A DNA stretch of 64,000 nucleotides, taken from contig NZ_JAJNOQ010000009.1 in assembly GCF_021044775.1 (NCBI RefSeq), forward strand, positions 52,773 through 116,772. Direction: 5' to 3'. The notes under the pieces were generated by a model. That model had not been told where the DNA came from, did not search any database, and saw only the letters and a program-made list of their open reading frames with translations. The position numbers and the translations under genes are program-made. Positions 61,472-64,000 of the stretch are shown one piece after another (positions within the stretch are counted from its first letter, which is position 1; each line of letters starts with the position of its first letter). The DNA is from Paraeggerthella hominis (GTDB lineage: Bacteria; Actinomycetota; Coriobacteriia; Coriobacteriales; Eggerthellaceae).

Positions 61472-61909
61472 TTTACTCCCCATTGCATGCCAAGGCATTT
61501 CCGGCGCACCTGGGGAGTAAATGACGCGGTGGCTTACACGGCGGCACGCGGCAGTACGCCGCGGCATTTCCCCTGGTTACTCCCGTTTTCATTGAGGCGG
61601 CGAGATTCTTTACTCCCCATTAACCACCTGGGAAAACGCTGTGAGAAGACCGCCGAAAAGCCTATTGAGTTCGATTTGAGTTTCACAGGCCCCGAAACGG
61701 CCCCGTTTGGCTCTCGGAGACAAAAATCGCGCGTCTACTCACTTGGGATGAATCCTTACTCCCGTTCCTCCGAATGCCGCACCGTGCCTTGCCGTCTTGA
61801 AACACGGGGGAGTAAATTGCGAAATCGCAGGTGAAAGGGAGTAAAACGACAAAGAAAAAGCCTCCGTCCCAACGCGGGAACGGAGGCTCGGTTATCGTAT
61901 TTACTCACC
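61472..61909. repeat. Interspersed TTTACTCCC / GGGAGTAAA motifs
   Basis: Copies near 61472 (TTTACTCCCCATT), 61512 (GGGGAGTAAAT), 61577 (GTTACTCCCG), 61608 (CTTTACTCCCCAT), 61756 (CTTACTCCCG), 61806 (GGGGAGTAAATTG), 61838 (GGGAGTAAAACG) and 61900 (TTTACTCACC). They occur in both orientations with irregular spacing. Confidence 0.6.
61860..61887 (-). terminator. Hairpin with T-tract on the minus strand
   Basis: GCCTCCGT and ACGGAGGC are perfect 8-bp arms. On the minus strand TTTTTC follows, so a transcript coming from the right (for example from the DUF262-like remnant) would terminate here. Confidence 0.55.
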
Positions 61910-62033
61910 AACATCGCTGGCGGCTTTGCCATGACTCTCGTACGAAACGAAACTCAGCGGCACAGTGCGGCACTCAAAAATGCAGGTCAGAACCCTATCA
62001 GCCTACTCCCACTCAATAGTTAAAAACTCTCTC

Positions 62034-62063
62034 CAGTTTGTCCCAGTTTGTCGCAGTTTGTTC
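62034..62063. repeat. Three tandem 10-bp repeats CAGTTTGTYC
   Basis: CAGTTTGTCC, CAGTTTGTCG and CAGTTTGTTC follow without gaps. One helical turn apart, they resemble binding sites for a multimeric protein. Confidence 0.6.
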
Positions 62064-62110
62064 TAGTGAATCCTATTTACACCCAGTCTCAAAAATTGCC
62101 GAAAATCCAT

Positions 62111-62175
62111 GGGGTCAAATTTGGGTCACGGTTTTTCGGGTCATTTGGGCTGTTCTCTGGGGTCACGGGGGTCAC
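62111..62175. repeat. Cluster of five GGGTCA units
   Basis: GGGTCA occurs at about 62112, 62123, 62138, 62160 and 62170 in the same orientation. Function is not clear; such clusters can be recombinase arm sites. Confidence 0.45.
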
Positions 62176-62266
62176 GGCGATTCGTGTAACAATTTGGCTC
62201 TGTTTGGCATTATATAACCAAGGGAGGGCGGGGTAGAGCGAACTCCACCAAACCCTCCCCTGGTAG

Positions 62267-63620
62267 CTAATCGGGATCCTCGGTCTTCGACTTGTACAGT
62301 TCAATCAAAAGTTCCGAGCAATCAATGCCCGCTGCCTCAAAAATGATTTTGAGAGTTTCAATTTTTACCGAAGTGGAGCTGCCTGGGTTGAAGTAGATCC
62401 CCTCTCCGACTTTGAAGCAGTAGTCACTTTCTTTCCAAGAGAAATACCTTCCTGGGAATTCGGAACCCTCAGGAACGAACTTATGGAAGACAACTGGATC
62501 GAGTTCGTAAACCATGGAGAGAACACCGCAGATCATGTCAACCCACGTCTTCGCGGTGAAGCGAGATCCCATGAAGCTGTATGCGGCAATCTGTCTGCCG
62601 GTGAAGGAGAAATCGTCATCGAGGGCATGCTCCTCGTAGGCGTCGTTGCTCCACTCGAAGTCGGACTCGATGGATGGCCAAAGCTCCAGGAACTTCTTCT
62701 TCATGAGTTCGTTGCGAGCCTTCAGCTGCTCTTCGCCCCAGGCTTCCTGTTGGCAAACAAAGCCGTTGATCCTGAAGCCAGACTGCTTGAATCCGTTCTC
62801 CATGTCTCGCTTCTCGACAAAGCGCCTATTGCTGTATTTGGAGTTATAGGCGGTAAGCGTCAGATTCGCCATGCTGTTCAGCCACCTTGCGTGAATTGCG
62901 GCGAAATCGTCGCCCAAATCCTGCTGCCAACTCGTCGAAAGAGTCTGAGGCATGATGTGCTCAACGCTGAAGGATTCTTCGCGAAGATTGTCAATGACGT
63001 TGACCCTCTCTAAGCTATCGCCGTTTTCGAGCCGATCGAAGAGGTAGTACTTGTAGCTTGCAATTCTGTAGAAGTCTCTTTCCTCAAACGCTTGAATAAA
63101 CTCGGCGTCATCAGGAAAATGTCCGCTTCCTTCCTTAGAGAGGAGGACTTTATTCAAGACCTCAGGATAAGCACCGCCGTCCTTAACGCCTCTCAGGACC
63201 TCACTATGAAGGGTCTCGAAGACCTTGTTGAGCGCGTTGGTTGGAACCTTGCAAACCCAGCGCCTGAAGAGGTAAGTCTCCACTGACTTGAGCGTTTCGA
63301 TTACCTCTTGGTCGCTAATCTCGCCACAGCGCCTGTACTCGAGTAGGTTCAAGGTGAACGGATTCATGACGCTCATATCCAAGAGGATGAGTCGTCTCAA
63401 AACAGCGTCCAGCTTATGGTTGCCGGAATTTGCGGAGGCAATCGTTTTGAAGTGCTTCGAGTATTTCAAAAGCTCTTCAAGCAACACCCTCGTGTCGAAC
63501 GCCTCTGCCTTTACGTAGTCCTTGAATACCGAGTAGACCTTCTTGATTGCAGGGGTTTTCCTGCGGACGGCTGCAAGCCAATCACGGGCAAAGGAGCTTA
63601 CGTCATAACCAGTGTTTTTT
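62267..63620 (-). pseudogene. Second DUF262/DUF1524 (GmrSD-type) gene, 5' part cut by an ISL3 element
   Basis: About 450 C-terminal residues remain, open from the IS edge (GYDVSSFARDWLAAVRRK, about 63550) to the stop at 62267. The DUF1524/HNH region is clear (SFSVEHIMPQTLSTSW, then LNSMANLTLTAYNSKYSNRR). The N-terminal DUF262 domain with DGQQR is not in the window; the frame enters the insertion sequence at about 63620. The GTG at 63487 gives the longest called frame but is not a true start. GC is lower than in the DUF262 gene at 57417, and the two proteins are only distantly related. Confidence 0.78.
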
Positions 63621-63696
63621 GGCTCTTCGGTGGTTTCTGTGGGAGAGATTCCGGCATAGGCCCAGCTCAGCGGGCGAAAACAACGATCTGGAACTG

Positions 63697-63720
63697 AAAC
63701 GGCCCCGGGAGGGGCCGTTT
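63697..63720. terminator. Protective hairpin upstream of the transposase
   Basis: AAACGGCCCC and GGGGCCGTTT are perfect 10-bp arms around GGGA, with T-rich ends. Such stems near IS ends stop transcription from outside from driving the transposase. Confidence 0.65.
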
Positions 63721-63778
63721 CCGCGTCATCCGCCTATGATTGCTAAGCCAAATTCAGACAACCGAAGAGGTGTGACGC

Positions 63779-64000
63779 ATGAAGAGTCTACTACTTCTCG
63801 CCCTCGGTCTGGCCCGCACGGTCGTCCTGGGCGCGCGCATCGAGGCCGAGCGCATCGTCGTGAGCGTCCGGCCCCACAAGCGCGAGCAGCGCCGCTGCCC
63901 CGTATGCGGCAGGGCCTGCGACTTCTACGACATGGCGAACCGCGGGGCCCCCAGGCTGTGGAGGGCGATGGACCTGGCGCGCTCGGCCTGCTACCTGGAG
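63779..64000 (+). CDS. ISL3-family transposase (N-terminal part, off the window)
   Basis: From ATG at 63779 (GAAGAGGTG upstream) 74 codons are open to the window edge. The protein has the N-terminal zinc ribbon of ISL3 transposases (RRCPVCGRACDFYDMANRG, then RLWRAMDLA) following a short helical start. The DDE catalytic domain lies to the right. The family moves its own element by a DDE mechanism. Confidence 0.85.
   Translation, partial: MKSLLLLALGLARTVVLGARIEAERIVVSVRPHKREQRRCPVCGRACDFYDMANRGAPRLWRAMDLARSACYLE

Larger units (their letters stand above)
61385..62266. other. 882-bp non-coding region rich in short repeats
   Basis: No convincing gene is present, but structure is dense: TTTACTCCC/GGGAGTAAA motifs (61472-61909), a hairpin (61860-61887), three tandem 10-mers (62034-62063) and five GGGTCA units (62111-62175). 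It lies at the edge of the integrase module and may hold attachment, replication or transfer signals. Confidence 0.5.
63621..64000 (+). mobile_element. ISL3-family insertion sequence (left part)
   Basis: The element seems to begin with GGCTCTTCGGTGGTTTCTGT at 63621, which looks like the terminal repeat of ISL3-family elements (GGCTCTT...). A hairpin and the transposase start follow. The right end and the target duplication lie beyond the window, so the boundary is inferred. Confidence 0.7.

Noticed and set aside
61472..61909. CRISPR array suggested by repeated TTTACTCCC motifs
   Set aside because: Repeats are about 9-13 bp, in both orientations and irregularly spaced; no regular spacers and no cas genes.

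Overview
The window is high-GC chromosomal DNA from an anaerobic actinobacterium, most likely a gut Coriobacteriia member of the Eggerthellaceae (Eggerthella/Gordonibacter/Adlercreutzia type). This is inferred from the GC-rich codon use, a selenocysteine formate dehydrogenase, a Tat-exported FAD reductase with its own LysR regulator, cobalamin-dependent MetH with a separate activation protein, meso-diaminopimelate dehydrogenase and tandem DUF5692-like membrane proteins. No rRNA, tRNA or CRISPR array was seen. Left part, 1-29.9 kb (core-like): an HTH/desulfoferrodoxin-like regulator cut by the left edge; an ABC-F ATPase behind a 3-codon leader peptide; tcdA, TatD and a LysE exporter as one operon; an rRNA/tRNA methyltransferase; divergent L-lactate and D-2-hydroxyacid dehydrogenases; a two-gene formate dehydrogenase locus with an in-frame UGA (Sec) and a clear SECIS hairpin; ddh; a WYL regulator; a two-gene operon of unknown function with a G10 tract in a ribosome-binding site; a PurF homologue lacking the catalytic cysteine; asparaginase; a cluster with two unusual peptide deformylase homologues and arsC; a SulP transporter; and metF / MetH-activation / metH. 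It ends with a surface protein carrying a thioester domain, a foreign-looking SpaA module and a sortase-type tail. Middle part, 29.9-43 kb: about 1.3 kb without a convincing gene, then the Tat FAD reductase and LysR, TetR with two DUF5692-like paralogues, an exported amidase, a SWIM zinc-finger protein, a NucS-like nuclease, and a decayed Fic gene beside an intact Fic gene. Right part, about 43-64 kb, is a mobile and defence island. It holds parA with a truncated parB, a YraN-like nuclease, a ribbon-helix-helix regulator, a PLD-SNF2 helicase, the 3' part of a type III mod gene, an intact type III res gene, DUF4238 and DUF262/DUF1524 genes, a MobC-like protein, a tyrosine integrase, an Xis-like protein and an XRE repressor. 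A low-GC segment of about 2.8 kb carrying tet(W) with its attenuator leader lies inside the restriction system; it removed the 3' end of the helicase and the 5' part of mod. The same 16-bp operator motif (CGTAC-N6-GTACG) occurs three times beside the XRE repressor and twice upstream of parA, 15 kb away, which ties the two ends into one regulated element. The window closes with a second DUF262/DUF1524 gene broken by an ISL3-family insertion sequence.
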